Shown: positions 39,380-51,656 of the stretch, piece by piece
How the letters are laid out: each line of letters opens with the position of its first letter
How positions within the stretch are numbered: the stretch's first letter is position 1
NCBI GenBank assembly: GCA_024305405.1
Contig: JAKNDB010000107.1
Coordinates: 1,984,001 to 2,048,000 of the forward strand
DNA from: Dirofilaria immitis
Taxonomy: Eukaryota > Nematoda > Chromadorea > Rhabditida > Onchocercidae
Reading direction: 5' to 3'
Length of the DNA: 64,000 nucleotides
Made by a program: the position numbers and the translations under genes
Notes under the pieces: generated by a model
The model's input: the letters and a program-made list of their open reading frames with translations, nothing else
What the model was told of the DNA's origin: nothing
Databases searched by the model: none

Positions 39380-42300
39380 TTAAATTAGAATATTCTTTTT
39401 ATAACTGCAATTTTTTCTATTATCAGAAGAGTATTGGAAATGATAAAGTTGAAGAAAAGAAATGAGACCAAAACAAATAATTTGCATAAACCATCGAAAT
39501 TTACAAGGAAATGAGAATTGTAATCGATCGCAAATATATAATGCATAGATAGCCAATATTAAATTTACTGAACTGATAAACAATATCAGTGTTTGTAGCA
39601 TATCATGTACGATACCTTGCATCATCAAATAGCTAATCTAAAATTAATGAATGAGAGAGTTAAGAAAAAGAAAATGATAAATGAGATTTTTACTTATTTT
39701 ATTGATTGATTAAATTTACTAATATCAGTTCATTTGTTTAAATGGAAATAAAATGAAATATTTGCATAAATTTCATTTAAACTATAATCATCTTCAATTT
39801 GTAATAAATTTAGGATAAAGTTTATGCTTTAAAAATTACTATTAATATCAGATAAGTAGTAAGTAGTATATATTTCTTTCCATTATCTAATCTTTTAAAA
39901 TAATCCGTTTTCTTGGCAATCGTTATTTTTTCATTTTCTATTTGTTGATCTTTTTGTGGTTCATATTGACAATTCAGGTATTCTCGACATGCATTAAACA
40001 CACGTTTCGATAATAATCTGCAAAACACATATCTCATATGATTATGTTACTTCACTGATAATTATGAGTAAAGTTAAAACATAATGATCCATCTATGTGA
40101 ATATTAATTTAGATCAAATTAAAATAATATTATCATATATTTCAAGGAAGTTAATTTTTGATAATCTAAATAAAACTTTTTATGGAACTTAAAAATATGT
40201 CTTAACTATCTCTTCCTATTCTTTGAATAAATAATGAATAAATCGATAATGATCCAACGATTATTCTTTCAACAAAAATTATGTAAAATTGATTGTTTTT
40301 CTTCATTTCTCTCCTTCCTTCTCTCTCCTTCCTCTCTCCTTCCTTCTCTCTCTTTCTCTCTCCCTCTCTCTCTTCCTTTCATCTTTATTGTATTTGAATA
40401 TATCAACGAAGATATCACGATTAACTAAAATAGAATTTATTGATTCCAAAAACTTCAATTATCAGAAAAGAAGATTCTCGACTCATATGAATAGATAAAA
40501 TGACGACAGGTTGAATAAAAAAGTTGTAACATTTACCCTCTTAAAAAGCAATTACATTAATATAATGCGGTACAAATACGATACTTTTCTCTTTTAAAAT
40601 GGCATCAACAATTTCGCATGCACAACGATCAATCGACATGAACGGGAGCCATCTGAAATTTCTCGAGTATGATACTGCCAAGAGTGCACAGACTGGATGA
40701 ATAACACTTACCGTTTAAACCTGTACACAATCATTACCTTAAATATTACTTATGAAAAATTGTTATCTTTCAGTTCTTTTATTATTCACTCTTGACAGAG
40801 ATATAATTTCCTATCATAGAAATATGATGATTAATTATTAACAAAACTGTTATAATTATATACCATTTTTAAATAATGATTTTAGTTACAGTTATCAGTA
40901 TCAATGAATAATTTGAATTTTTGATTAAGATAAGCAATATAAGCATAAGAAAAGTAATCTAAGACAATGCAATGATTATCATTATTTGATATGATATGCT
41001 GAATATTAGATAAGAAAAACTTACGTAGACGTAGGTCTCATTCGTAAATTTAGAATCATCGGTGTTCGTGTAAAATACGGACATAATGTTGTAAATCGTA
41101 TACCATCAAGACCTCTATCTTTCATTTCCATTTCTAACGATTGCATTATACCTCTAATGGCAAATTTTGTACTGCTAAAAATATATGATAATATGTAATG
41201 TTTAAAAATTTGGATAAAAAAAATTAATTAAATTATGATCGATAATCTTATATATACGCTTATAGTATTATAGATAAGGATAAGAAAGTACTACTGTTCT
41301 GTATGATTATAAGATTATAAATTAACTATGTTTTAATCGAATAAAGAAAATTTTGAAATTAAATTTAATTTAACTAACTAAATTAAAAGTTTTGGTATAA
41401 TATTGAAAATTTAGTGTAGTTGCATAATTTTTCCACGTGTAAATTCACGTAAATTTCACGCATTTTCCAATCATATAATCAATTTAATCTCTAACCAATA
41501 TGCAGCACCATTTGTTTCACCGCAAAAACCAGCAATTGATGAAATTGCAACAATATGCCCATCATTTCGTTGTTCCATCGAAGGTAAAAATGCCCTAATT
41601 GTCTGTAAAAATTAGCATTTAGTTTATTAATTAAGTTTATCAATTAAATCTTTTTCTTCATTTTTTTGATCATTATCATCCCGAAAATTGATATTATTAA
41701 TAAATAAAACAAACATTGATCATTCCCATTAAATTGACATCGATCGATTGTTGAAATTGAGATATTGTCAATTCTAGCATTCGTCCCATATGTAAAACAG
41801 CTGCATTACAAATTACAATATCAACATTTCCTGAAAATTTATTGAAAAATTACAATAATTACTGTTTATTTAATTCATTATCTTTCTCAAATTAACAAAT
41901 CGAATCATTCCGAACCATTCCTTAGTTTTCCTAATTTTCTTAAAATTGTTTTATATTCGAGATTTGTCTGATAGCTAATTTTATCAATTAGAGAGAACGA
42001 AAAGATAAGATAAAATAATAAATAGAGAGAAAGAAAGAATGAAACAAAAATTAGAAACAATTGATAATAACTGAAATATAATCATACCAAAAATAGCATT
42101 CATTTGTTTGGCACATTCGTTGATCTCATCAACCTGACTTATATCACATTTCCAGCATTGCGCAATACCGCCATTTTTGATAATATTTTCTACTGTCTCT
42201 TGCGCACCATGCTAAAATATATAAATATATGCATATTTGATTTAAATTTTATATTTATCAGTAATTTTAGTCATTTAAAGAAATTTGTAAAATTGTGATA

Positions 42301-43212
42301 AAAATCGATCATCGCTGATATGAATGAAATACTGATAACTATGATAATTTAACCAATGGTTAGTTATTATTTAAATCTGATTAAGTAACAATCTCTAATC
42401 TAAGTAATAATCAATGAGAATTAGTTGTTAGGAAGAGGAAAGGAAGAGAATAATTTAATCTTGATCTTAAACAAGGTGACATGCCCGATAGGAATAATGT
42501 ATATGCAATTTGAGAAAAAAGAAGCCTACTAAGAATATATTCGATATATGATCGCATTTTGAGAAATGCCGAGAATATTGTAGTGATAGATCATAATGAT
42601 AAGATATTTATTCTTGAATTGATAAAAATATGAAAGCAATAAAATGGCAATATCGCATATTATAATTCTGAAAATTTGATCATCTTTCCTGAATTTGTAT
42701 CTTAATTTCTCATTCATGATGCAATCATATATTATGAATGTAATGAAAATTCAGATAAGTAGTTGTAGCCAAGTCTTACATCCGATGATATAATTCAGTA
42801 ATAAAATTATTGAAAATTAACACATTCAAATTAAGCGACATATTTGCGAAATATAAATCAATACAAGTATAGATAATAATATAACATAAATTAAAAGATA
42901 GTTTTAAGAGCGATTTATTTTGTCATTGAAGAAATTTCATCCCCTTGTTACTTTTTTAATAATCATATAAAAATGACTTACTTGATTGATATCCAAAACA
43001 GCAACTTTTGCACCAAATTTGATAGCAAATAATTCAGCTAATCGTTTACCAATACCGGATCCAGCACCGGTAATAACAATGGTACGTCCATTTACAGATT
43101 TCAGGCTGGATCTAATCCAATGCCAAAAATCCAACGGACATGCCACAAATAGGACATGAAGAAACATTCCAAGTGTACTGTAAAGTTTCTCTCTATTGGA
43201 AATTTTCACCAT
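39380..43212 (-). CDS. SDR16C-type short-chain dehydrogenase with TMEM254-like C-terminal domain
   Basis: NAD(P)-dependent oxidoreductase of the RDH10/HSD17B11-like class, acting on retinoid, steroid or other lipid alcohols at ER or lipid droplets. Exons from the 5' end: 42982-43212, 42088-42211, 41715-41830, 41496-41602, 41025-41174, 40537-40652, 39840-40017, 39380-39637, all in phase; about 426 residues. Residues 11-33 form a membrane anchor. TGAGSGIG (48-55) is the cofactor loop, CNAA the NNAG-like motif, Ser179 (ISSIAG), Tyr192 and Lys196 (YCSTK) the catalytic set with the usual 13-residue Ser-Tyr gap. VPHYIN plus LSKRVFNACREYL continue the SDR16C tail. The last exon reads LILAIYALYIC and FRWFMQIICFGLISF, which aligns with the TMEM254 core. 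One T must be added in the run at 40543-40547 (A5 on +). Substrate unknown. Confidence 0.88.
40306..40380 (+). repeat. 75-base uninterrupted homopyrimidine tract
   Basis: Every base from 40306 to 40380 is C or T, mostly CTCT and CCTT blocks. It lies in an SDR intron (between 40537 and 40017), so the pre-mRNA carries the purine strand. Such tracts can form triplex (H-DNA). Confidence 0.9.
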
Positions 43213-44499
43213 TTTTTTTAAAGTTTCTTTAATTTACAATAATTGTACAGAAATAAATGAGCATCGTTTCTTGGATGATCGGTTTATAAGGAGAGGAAGG
43301 TAAGAAACTTTGTTAACAGGTAATAATAGGAGTAGTAGTTGTGTTAGTTGTAGCATTATGAATTCTCAATTGACTCCATTTACCGATAACAAAATAGATT
43401 TATTATTCTCTTTCTTGCAGCATTATCAAATATATATGATGGTATAGATCACAACAAGGACATTTTGATATTATCGACAAAGAATGAAAATTGAACTATT
43501 GTCATCTACAGGATACAGCAAAAGATTGCCATCTATGATCGTATCAATTTGAATACAAATTTGACAGCACCATCATCATCATCATCATCATCATCATCAT
43601 TATTATTGCATATTTTCCTCTCTCATATTAATGCTCACTTTACCATCCTTTCATTTTTATATTGATTATTGATTATTGGGCAAAAATCAGACCAACAAAA
43701 AGTTTTCAGTAATTATTTCATCGTAGAACATACCTGTTATATTTGTCATCCTTTTAACATTCGGTGCTGTATAAATAATATAGTACGCTGCCGAATGAAA
43801 TTAAATTTTTTTTAAAAAAAAAAAAGAAAGTTTTGGTTTTCAAATTCCTTTTAACTTTCGTAAAAATGTAAAAAAAAAGACTATCGTTCTCTTTTCATTT
43901 ATTTTTCAAATTAAATTTTCTTTAATTGATTTCGCCTTTTTAAATTGAATAAAATTTAAAGAATTTTGTTTAAGAAGGCATAGGAAATTTATTTTATTTT
44001 TTTATCCTATAACTTTAAATTGATTTCTTTAAAGTGAAACAAGAAATGTTAAAATTAATTTTTACATTTTCTAATATTGACGATAGAATGATGATAAATA
44101 TCACTGATAAATATCATTTTAGATAAAGGAAGAAATGGTTGAAAAAAAGATAATCTTATCAGTCCGATATTTCATGATCAGTATGAATAATCGAATGATA
44201 TGACTTGATCGACACATCTATGATTTCTCTATATTGATGATTATAGTAACTGGACAATAAGCTATTATCAGCTAAAAGATATATTTATCAATATTATCAT
44301 TTTTGTACTAATGCGCTACAATGAAATGATCATACGAAGAATTTTACAATGCTTTCAAATGTTTAACATACTGATTGGGGAAAAAAAAGAAAAATGAGCA
44401 AGCATGAAAGAATTTCTTAAATAAACATAATAAACCTAATATTAACATCTTATCAGTTATTTAACAGATTGCTATCCAACAAAAATTAAATTTAGCATT
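43213..44499. other. SDR upstream region
   Basis: Contains the microsatellite above and AT-rich sequence; the SDR promoter is expected here. No exon or RNA gene recognised. Confidence 0.4.
43567..43606. repeat. ATC/ATT microsatellite
   Basis: About ten ATC triplets followed by ATT triplets, 360 bases upstream of the SDR start codon. Confidence 0.85.
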
Positions 44500-44961
44500 T
44501 CATGCTGTTTCAATCGTATCATTATGTAAAATGATTTCTGAACGATAAGAATTTTCCGGATACTTATCGTTCAAATTTATCGATAATATATCTTCTAAAG
44601 GATTATTATCTTTTGAATAACAATCTGTTAAATAAATGCCTAATAATTTATTAATTTAAAAAGACAACAAAGAGACACAACTACGAAAATACAATTACGT
44701 ACTGACAATATAGTTTGATTCATCTCTAAGATATATTCAGAATCTTTATCAATGTATGTCAACATCATCAAATGATTTCTTATTTCGCAATAAGTTATTG
44801 GAATCTGAAAAAAAAGAATCATTGGAATGGATAAATGATTTGTGAAATAAAAATTTACTATATTCATCAAATGAACTTGATAATGGTTGACTTATGTGAA
44901 ATTTACTTATCTGAAATATAATTTGATCGCACGCTGATTGAATATTTCTTAGAACGAACAT
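44500..44961 (-). CDS. Unrecognised small gene, provisional
   Basis: Not recognised. Three coding-like blocks are visible. Block 1 (44907-44961): MFVLRNIQSACDQIIFQ, donor GTAAAT, phase 1. Block 2 (44703-44804): after TTTTTTTTCAG, PITYCEIRNHLMMLTYID then KDSEYILEMNQTIL, open only in phase 0. Block 3 (44500-44624): after TTTAACAG, CYSKDNNPLEDILSINLN to a stop, phase 1. Blocks 1 and 3 join in frame without block 2, giving about 60 residues; entering block 2 from block 1 stops after 17 codons. Either block 2 needs lost bases restored, as elsewhere in this window, or it is an optional exon. Confidence 0.4.
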
Positions 44962-45354
44962 AGTGATGATATATTTCGAAGATATATGACCTATGATGAA
45001 AATTCTGGTCTGGTGTATTGAAAGATTATCATAAAACAATAACAAATGAATCCTCAAAAGTTATACGTCATTCTGTCAAAATATTATCGTAATTAAAAGC
45101 CTTATCATTTTTGATAAATGGATGTTTTATCTTTTGAATGCATTAAAAGAAAAAATGACTAAACAATACTTTGACAAAAATACATGTATAAAGTCTATAG
45201 AAATACGTTTGGTTATATCCATTTTCATATTGTACTCATCAGACATAACGTAAAACACATGTGGTTCCGTAATCCAGCGAGATTAACTATTTGATTTTAA
45301 ATTTGAAAAAATAGTTGTTGCTCGTACCGGTGTGGTTTCTGCAGGAATTCGGTG

Positions 45355-46443
45355 ATGACAACTTTGTTAGATCCAGAACAGAAAGTGGAGATTGTTAGTT
45401 AATTTAATTTTATCCTTAAATGATATAATAGTGATAAAGACTAGTGGATAAAGGTAGTTAGTTTCTTAAATTTAATAATCTGAATATTAATATTCATGGA
45501 TCATAATGGATGATGATTTTCATGCAGCTGCTATTCAAAAAATTGGGTAGTAATGATTTGATTAACTTTTAGTTTCTTAGCATGCGGAAATAATTCATTT
45601 TTATTTTCAAATCTGAGAATTTGAATCAGAATTTTGTTTCAGATTTTTGTTAACTCAGTAGAGTATTAAAACAGTTTTAAAATTTTTCTCGGATTTTCCA
45701 TTTTTTTTGTTAATTACATATCTTTTTAGTTAGATCCAGATTCGCTTCGATCAGATCCTTCGAATTTGACAGTAATTTTGCATGAGGAGGATCATACTAT
45801 TGGCAATTCTCTGAAACATATCTTATGCAAAATGTACACTTATAAATACTTATTTTTGACATTAAACTGCAGTTATGTTTTAGTATCAAATAGAAACAAA
45901 AATTTAAGGCTAAAATAAAAGTGCTGACTGGACCGAAAATGATTTGCAGATATAAACTGAGTGTAGTATGTTTGTCATCTCATTTCAATTGTTCATAACA
46001 TAAGTACACCCTTAATTTATTTTGCAATCCTTTTTCCTATAATTATGAAAATTTACTTATTTTTACTTTGATTTAATTAATTGGTCTGATTTCTTAATAA
46101 GTTTAATTCTGAGAAATATGAACACAGCATAATGTATAAGAAACAGAGGATGTGGAATAAAAATGATTTTCTGAATGATAGTAAGGACGACACAACGAAA
46201 GATTCTGAATAAGCTATAACCTAAAAGAAAAACTGAGCACTGATTTTCTATTATTCTATTTCAAAATTTTTAAAGTGTTACTGAGAAAATATTTTTAGGC
46301 AAGATGTCGAGTTTTGCGGTTATAATGTACCTCATCCTTTGGAAGATAAAATCCTAATCCGTTTGCAAACAAAACGTGGCGTGGCAGCAGCGGATGTACT
46401 CGTGAAAGGTTTTGAAGAATTGGAATATATTTTGCTTCAATAA
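45355..46443 (+). CDS. rpac-19: RNA polymerases I and III subunit RPAC2
   Basis: The small subunit (human POLR1D, yeast AC19) pairs with RPAC1 as the alpha-like assembly dimer shared by RNA polymerases I and III. Exons: 45355-45393, 45730-45833, 46299-46443; phases 0, 2; 95 residues, shorter than the human protein (about 133) because the N-terminal extension is nearly absent. Diagnostic text: HEEDHTIGNSLKHIL (human EDHTLGNSLRYMI), then CGYNVPHPLEDKILIRLQT and a C-terminal helix ending EELEYILLQ. No frame problem. A TTCTGCAG ten bases before the ATG suggests trans-splicing. Gamma-tubulin follows 581 bases later on the same strand. Confidence 0.93.
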
Positions 46444-47024
46444 GGCAAAAATTTAATAATTCTTATGCGTCATATTCGGCGAATACTATTGATTAAGATA
46501 AATACAAATTTTGAGAAGCGAAATGCTAATTTTGCACTTAGAAATTGCTGCTTCGTTTATATATCAACTTTATTTTGTTGTTACGATCTCTTAGTTATTT
46601 ACATGCCAAGACTGTGATTTATTATTCTCTATCTAATAAAGAACCCAAATATTTTTGCATGATTATATAATGTTGTATAGCACTATTCTATTCTATCTTT
46701 TAGTTTTTTAATTTGACATGATTATGTATGGTTGCTAAATAAAGCATATTTTTTATTTGGTTTAATCTTTGTCGCTCTCAATGCATTTGTTGCTTTCAAA
46801 GATTTTCATATTTCATGCTCGAGCATGTCTGAATTATACTGAAGTGAATTAGTAACATTCCTCTTTTGAGTGATATTAGGAGTAAGTGGTTTGATATATT
46901 TTGAACTTTAGCTTATCGAAACAAAATGTTAAAAATTAGAAAAGTACGCAATTATTAATTGTTGTTTTAAATGATTAGCGGAAGATCAATAAATATTAAA
47001 ATCAGTTTTTCCACTAATACAGAT
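46444..47024. other. Spacer between RPAC2 and gamma-tubulin genes
   Basis: Contains AATAAA signals near 46634 and 46737 for the upstream gene. At 47011-47022 an ACTAATACAG sits two bases before the gamma-tubulin ATG, a likely spliced-leader acceptor. The spacing would allow an operon but does not prove one. Confidence 0.5.
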
Positions 47025-49891
47025 ATGCCGAGTGAAATAATTGCCATACAATTTGGTCAATGTGGGAATCAAATAGGTGATGCATTTTGGCGTGCACTAT
47101 GTGCTGAACATGGTATTGCATCGAATGGTGTGCCAATACAAAGTGATTTTGATTCGAAAGACTTGAAGCGTGTTTTTTCTATCAGGTTTGTCTATTATCA
47201 GATACTATAAGGTCTATATACTTCATTATTGGGAATCATTTAATTATTAAATCTTCTGATTCTTTTTAGAAGGTTTATTTTACCAAGGAAATACTATGCC
47301 GACTTTATTTTGGAAACAGTTTTCACAGTTCTGGTCTTCTGATAAAGTGTAACTGCTCGAGACGTTGAAAATTTATGTAATATTAATAATGATAGGCGGA
47401 TGATGAACGTTATGTTCCACGTGCTGTTTTGGTGGATTTGGAACCACGTGTTATCAATGGTATCATTACTTCTGATTATCGCACACTATATAACATGGAG
47501 AATATATTCATGTCAAAAAGTGGTGGTGGTGCGGGAATAATTTTGCCAGTGGTTACAAGCAGGGAAGGTAAGGTTTTTTATTTTTTGACGAAGAGTGCTG
47601 AGGAAATTGGAAAGTGTGCTTTCTGCGGCTCATTCTAAACTATTGCTTAGAGAAGAGCAGTGTTTTTCGATTTTTAACTTTTGGGATGCCTGCCTTATTT
47701 TGCAGCTGTCCAATTGTTTTTAGTTGTTCCTGAAACGCATTTTAATTAATTTGATAAATGGGAAATTATCATTCAACTATTTGTCATTTAATAATATCTT
47801 GAATAAGAAATTCGTAATTAATTCATCTCAATTTCTGATTAAGAAGAAATAAAATCATAGTTTTGGTTGTATACAATATGATGTTGTAAGGGAAGCACAA
47901 GAAGCGTTGTTTGATATTCTTGAACGAGAAGCTGAAAACAGCGATTATCTGGAGGGATTTATGCTATGTCATGCTATAGCTGGTGGTACTGGCTCAGGAA
48001 TGGGATCTCATGCGTTGGAAAAAATAAGCGACAGGTTCAATTATCTTCTATTTGATTAGAAAGAAATCGTGTTAGTAACACAGTTAATGATGTTGATTTT
48101 TATACAAATTGGTTGGAACTGCTTTATGTGAAATTTGCAGATTTCCGAAGAAATTAGTTCAAACCTACTCAGTTTTTCCGGTGATGAAGAAAGGCGAAGC
48201 AAGTGATGTAGTCGTACAACCATATAATTCTATTTTGACACTGGCTCGATTAATTGAACATCCAAATTGCGTAGTTGTTCTGGATAATACAGCTCTTCAT
48301 CGTATTGCAAGTGAAAATGGGCCGGATAGTAATTTATCATTTTCTCATATAAATTCCATGGTAAATCACTTGAAAATGTGAATTGCAAACTTGTTGTTTT
48401 TTCCTTATGGCTTTTGCTACAATTTTTTTAAGCAAATTGATTTTTAGTGTTTTTGTCTATAACGTCATGAAAATGCCCTTTGATGGCATGAATCGTTTTT
48501 CTTTTCAGCATTAGCTGCATATTATAAGCTAGATAAACAAGGATTTTGAAATTTGAATCTATATAGGTTTCTCGGATTATGTGTGCATCAACAGCAACAC
48601 TTCGATTTCCTGGTGCAATGAACACTCGACTGATCAACTTAATTGCTCCTTTGGCCGCATACCCACCAATGCGTTTCATCCAGACAGGTTTTTATATTGC
48701 ATAATTTATAAATCATCTGTGAACATTTTAATATATCCTTTCTTTGATCTGCGATTAGCTTTTTTGATCCTAAGTAAGGTTAGTTGTTATCCATGGCCAT
48801 GTTAACATAAAGAGAATCGAAGAATTTGTATTTGAAAAACTATTTTGCTTTACATCTATATTTCTTAGGTTTCACACCACTTCGCGAAGGCGATACTACA
48901 GTGATGAAAACTTCAGTTGGTGATGTACTTCGGCGTTTGCTGCAACCAAAAAGTATGATGAGTAGCGCTGTAATGGAAAAAGGAATTGATCATTGTATGT
49001 TATCCGCTTTAGCTATTCTACAAGGTAGAATCGATCCGACTGAAATTTACTCATCACTGGCAAAGATTAAGGAAAGGCGTGATATAAAGTAAGATCAATC
49101 AAAGCATTTTCGTCTCAATGTCAATTATTGCTTTATTTATCTACTCGTTTAAATTGTCGCATTTCACCTATTGAATAGGCTAAATAAACGAACATTGTTT
49201 TAGAAGTTCATATATTACTCTTCACAAAGTGCGATGAATAATTGGAAGTTGTAATGATATCCTTTAAATTTATCATGAATCACTTTTTTAAATGCGGTAT
49301 GCAAAAAGGCATGTGATACTTTTCAGATTTGCACCGTGGGGTTCAGGTTCACTAAATATAACTCAATGCCGTCGTTCGCCTTACTTACCAATGACAAATC
49401 GAGTTTCCGGATTGATGCTTTGTAATCACACAAATGCAGCAAGTATTTTTCAAGAAAGCTTAAACCAGTGCGAAACGCTTCTCAAAAAGAAGGCATATTT
49501 GGATCAGTTTTTGAAAGTAAGGATTATATCTTGTATTATCTGCGAAGGCTTCGTGTTTTTCTCTTACAGGAAAGTCGTCTATTAGTCATATAATTGGAAA
49601 ATTATAATGAAAAGTGAAATAACTGGAGTTTTTAAATCGTCCGTCTAACACTTTTTTAAAACCTTCTCTATTCAAGAAGTAGAAAATTTTCTTATTGATA
49701 TGAAAAGCAATCTATTCAAAATGTGAGTCATTATCGGTTAACTAGTATTGTTTTGCTTTAATAAGACAAACATGGATTTTCAGGAAGATTCGGATATTAT
49801 GGATATGTTAAGCGATGCTGTTGAACGTGTCAGAGAAACTGTACAGACTTATAGAAATGCAACGAAACCCGATTTCATAGAAATAAATTAA
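47025..49891 (+). CDS. tbg-1: Gamma-tubulin
   Basis: Nucleates microtubules at centrosomes and other organising centres as part of the gamma-tubulin ring. Exons: 47025-47185, 47396-47567, 47891-48034, 48141-48360, 48567-48687, 48869-49088, 49327-49516, 49784-49891; about 445 residues (human 451). It opens [21 protein letters not shown]-binding motif AGGTGSGMG is present, followed by [47 protein letters not shown] and PYLP, with [11 protein letters not shown]; these are gamma-type, not alpha or beta. Two single-base losses break it: T6 at 47173-47178 (one more T gives FFYQADDE, as in human) and the AA at 47536-47537 (one more A gives GGGAGNN). Since the gene is essential and otherwise perfect, these are most likely sequence errors. 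Confidence 0.96.
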
Positions 49892-50379
49892 ATTATTTTT
49901 CATGTGTCGTCAGGATTTTTAATAGGAATTGAAGTTTTAGTTAATCATGAGATGGAAGGAAGGAAGAATGGAAGAAGAATAGAGATGGTAATGTAATTTT
50001 TATGTATAACTTTTCCTTTTATGATAATTGACATCGAGTAATAAAATTTACATGATTATACATGATATTTTTAAAAATTTATAACTTACACTTGAAATAA
50101 AGATTTTAAGTCCTAATTTTATTGCTTGGTAAATTGTGTAAACACTTGTTTTTTCTAAATGAAATTAGTTCAATTATTTTTTTATTTGATTGAATCAGTA
50201 AGCTTTGAACTATTCTGCATTCTTCTTTTATTCTTTTTGCTTATATAAGAATTGATCTCTACATAACATAAATATGCGTATTATTAGTATAGTTTTTCTA
50301 AATCAAATAAAACGTAGTTCAAATTTTTATGATGATTATGTACAGAATTATATGTTTTTTTAAAGTTTTAGTGCTGTTA
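49892..50379. other. 3' region of gamma-tubulin
   Basis: AT-rich with an AATAAA near 50096. No exon seen. Confidence 0.45.
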
Positions 50380-50652
50380 TCAGATAAAACGATCTCTAAG
50401 TGCCTCTGGATTGCTGCTTATTCTACACCATTGCCATATATCTTTTTTAAAAGCGATCAGTAAAAAAATTTTTTTTGATTGTTTGCACAATGCTCATCAC
50501 TTTTGCCTTATTCCATCAACGAAAAAGATTTGGGTTTGGTCGATATATGTGTTCACCTCATAATATCTCATCATTTTTTGACAGAATTCGACCTTTGAAA
50601 AATTTCGTTTGGTATTGTCGACGTGAATAACAAATAATTTCAAATTCACATT
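50380..50652 (-). CDS. Unrecognised coding-like exons (a)
   Basis: Not recognised. 50497-50652 reads, on the - strand, FVIHVDNTKRNFSKVEFCQK followed by MMRYYEVNTYIDQTQIFFVD and GIRQK, a frame of about 50 codons with strongly protein-like composition. 50380-50442 reads IWQWCRISSNPEALRDRFI and a stop. A GTGATG donor after RQK would join them but leaves the frame one base off. No start codon or acceptor was found upstream. They may be the end of one small gene on the - strand. Confidence 0.4.
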
Positions 50653-50734
50653 AATGGTTTATTTACTTTATTTCTCCTTTATTCGTTTTTTTTTCACAAA
50701 AATAAATAAAAGATGCAAATAGCTATAACATTAA

Positions 50735-51315
50735 CTAATTCGTATCTTGATATGATAAAAAGAATTCAGGAAGTGGTTGTTGCCATGCTTCTTGTTTCGT
50801 TTCTTTCTAGATTCGGAGGACTCAATGGCGGGCTGTAACAGAGCAATTATATCGGAGAATTAGAAGAAAGATTTTTTTATAAACTTCGATTAAAATCAAA
50901 TAATTTTTTCCTTCCGTTTCCAATCATTTTGGTTATCTGGTTATCTAATATTATGTTTTAGCAATGGTATCATGGTTTAGTATCGAATATTGTTATGTTA
51001 TGTTGGAAGAATGCATGGAATATGATATGATACTGAAGTATTCTAATTTGATTGGATTAACAATGATTTGGATTACTTCGCTACAGTCCAGTTGCATTAA
51101 ATTTTTAAATGGAAATTTATTATATATTGTTCAATGGCTTTTATAATAATATATGTTTTTGATCTTCTACATGAAAGATACGTCCTTGATATGTTGTTCT
51201 CTTATCATGCATAATATTTAGATATTGTTCATTCACCTGATTTCTGGTGTTCGTGGTATTGCTGCATTGATTTTCGGATCTCCCGAAAAATATATTCTCC
51301 GTTGAATTTGAAAAG
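50735..51315 (-). CDS. Unrecognised coding-like exons (b)
   Basis: Not recognised. 50735-50806 follows a CTAG acceptor and reads KETKQEAWQQPLPEFFLSYQ then DTN and a stop, a plausible last exon. 51236-51315 follows GTAAG and reads FNGEYIFREIRKSMQQYHEH up to a donor, although all three frames are open there. A block near 50960-51110 (MQLDCSEVIQIIVNPIKLEY) may be a middle exon. They could form one gene ending before block (a), or extra 3' exons of the TMEM230-like gene upstream. Confidence 0.3.
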
Positions 51316-51656
51316 CTTACAAATATCAAGGAAGTCAAATGCCGATGTACTGGAAAGTTTAGTGAATATGAATATAATCTTAATTTACGAATCAGAACTG
51401 ATATGAATCAACTTAATTTGTGAATCGAACAAATTCTGCATAGATTGACTTCAAGAAAGAAGTTTAGTATTTTATCCTTAAATAAATGCACCGAATCTAC
51501 CTGATAATTAAATTGATGATCATACTTGTTGTAGAAGGAATGAGAAAGCCAATTTTACGAATTTTTAAGAAATCAAATTTCCTTTTCAGTTCATCCATTT
51601 CTTACTTATTCTATTTACATGAACGAAAACTTCAGAAGGAAAGTGAAGAAAAATTT

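Noticed and set aside
40234..40498. Two Ser/Leu/Pro-rich + strand frames
   Set aside because: They are translations of the pyrimidine tract inside an SDR intron.
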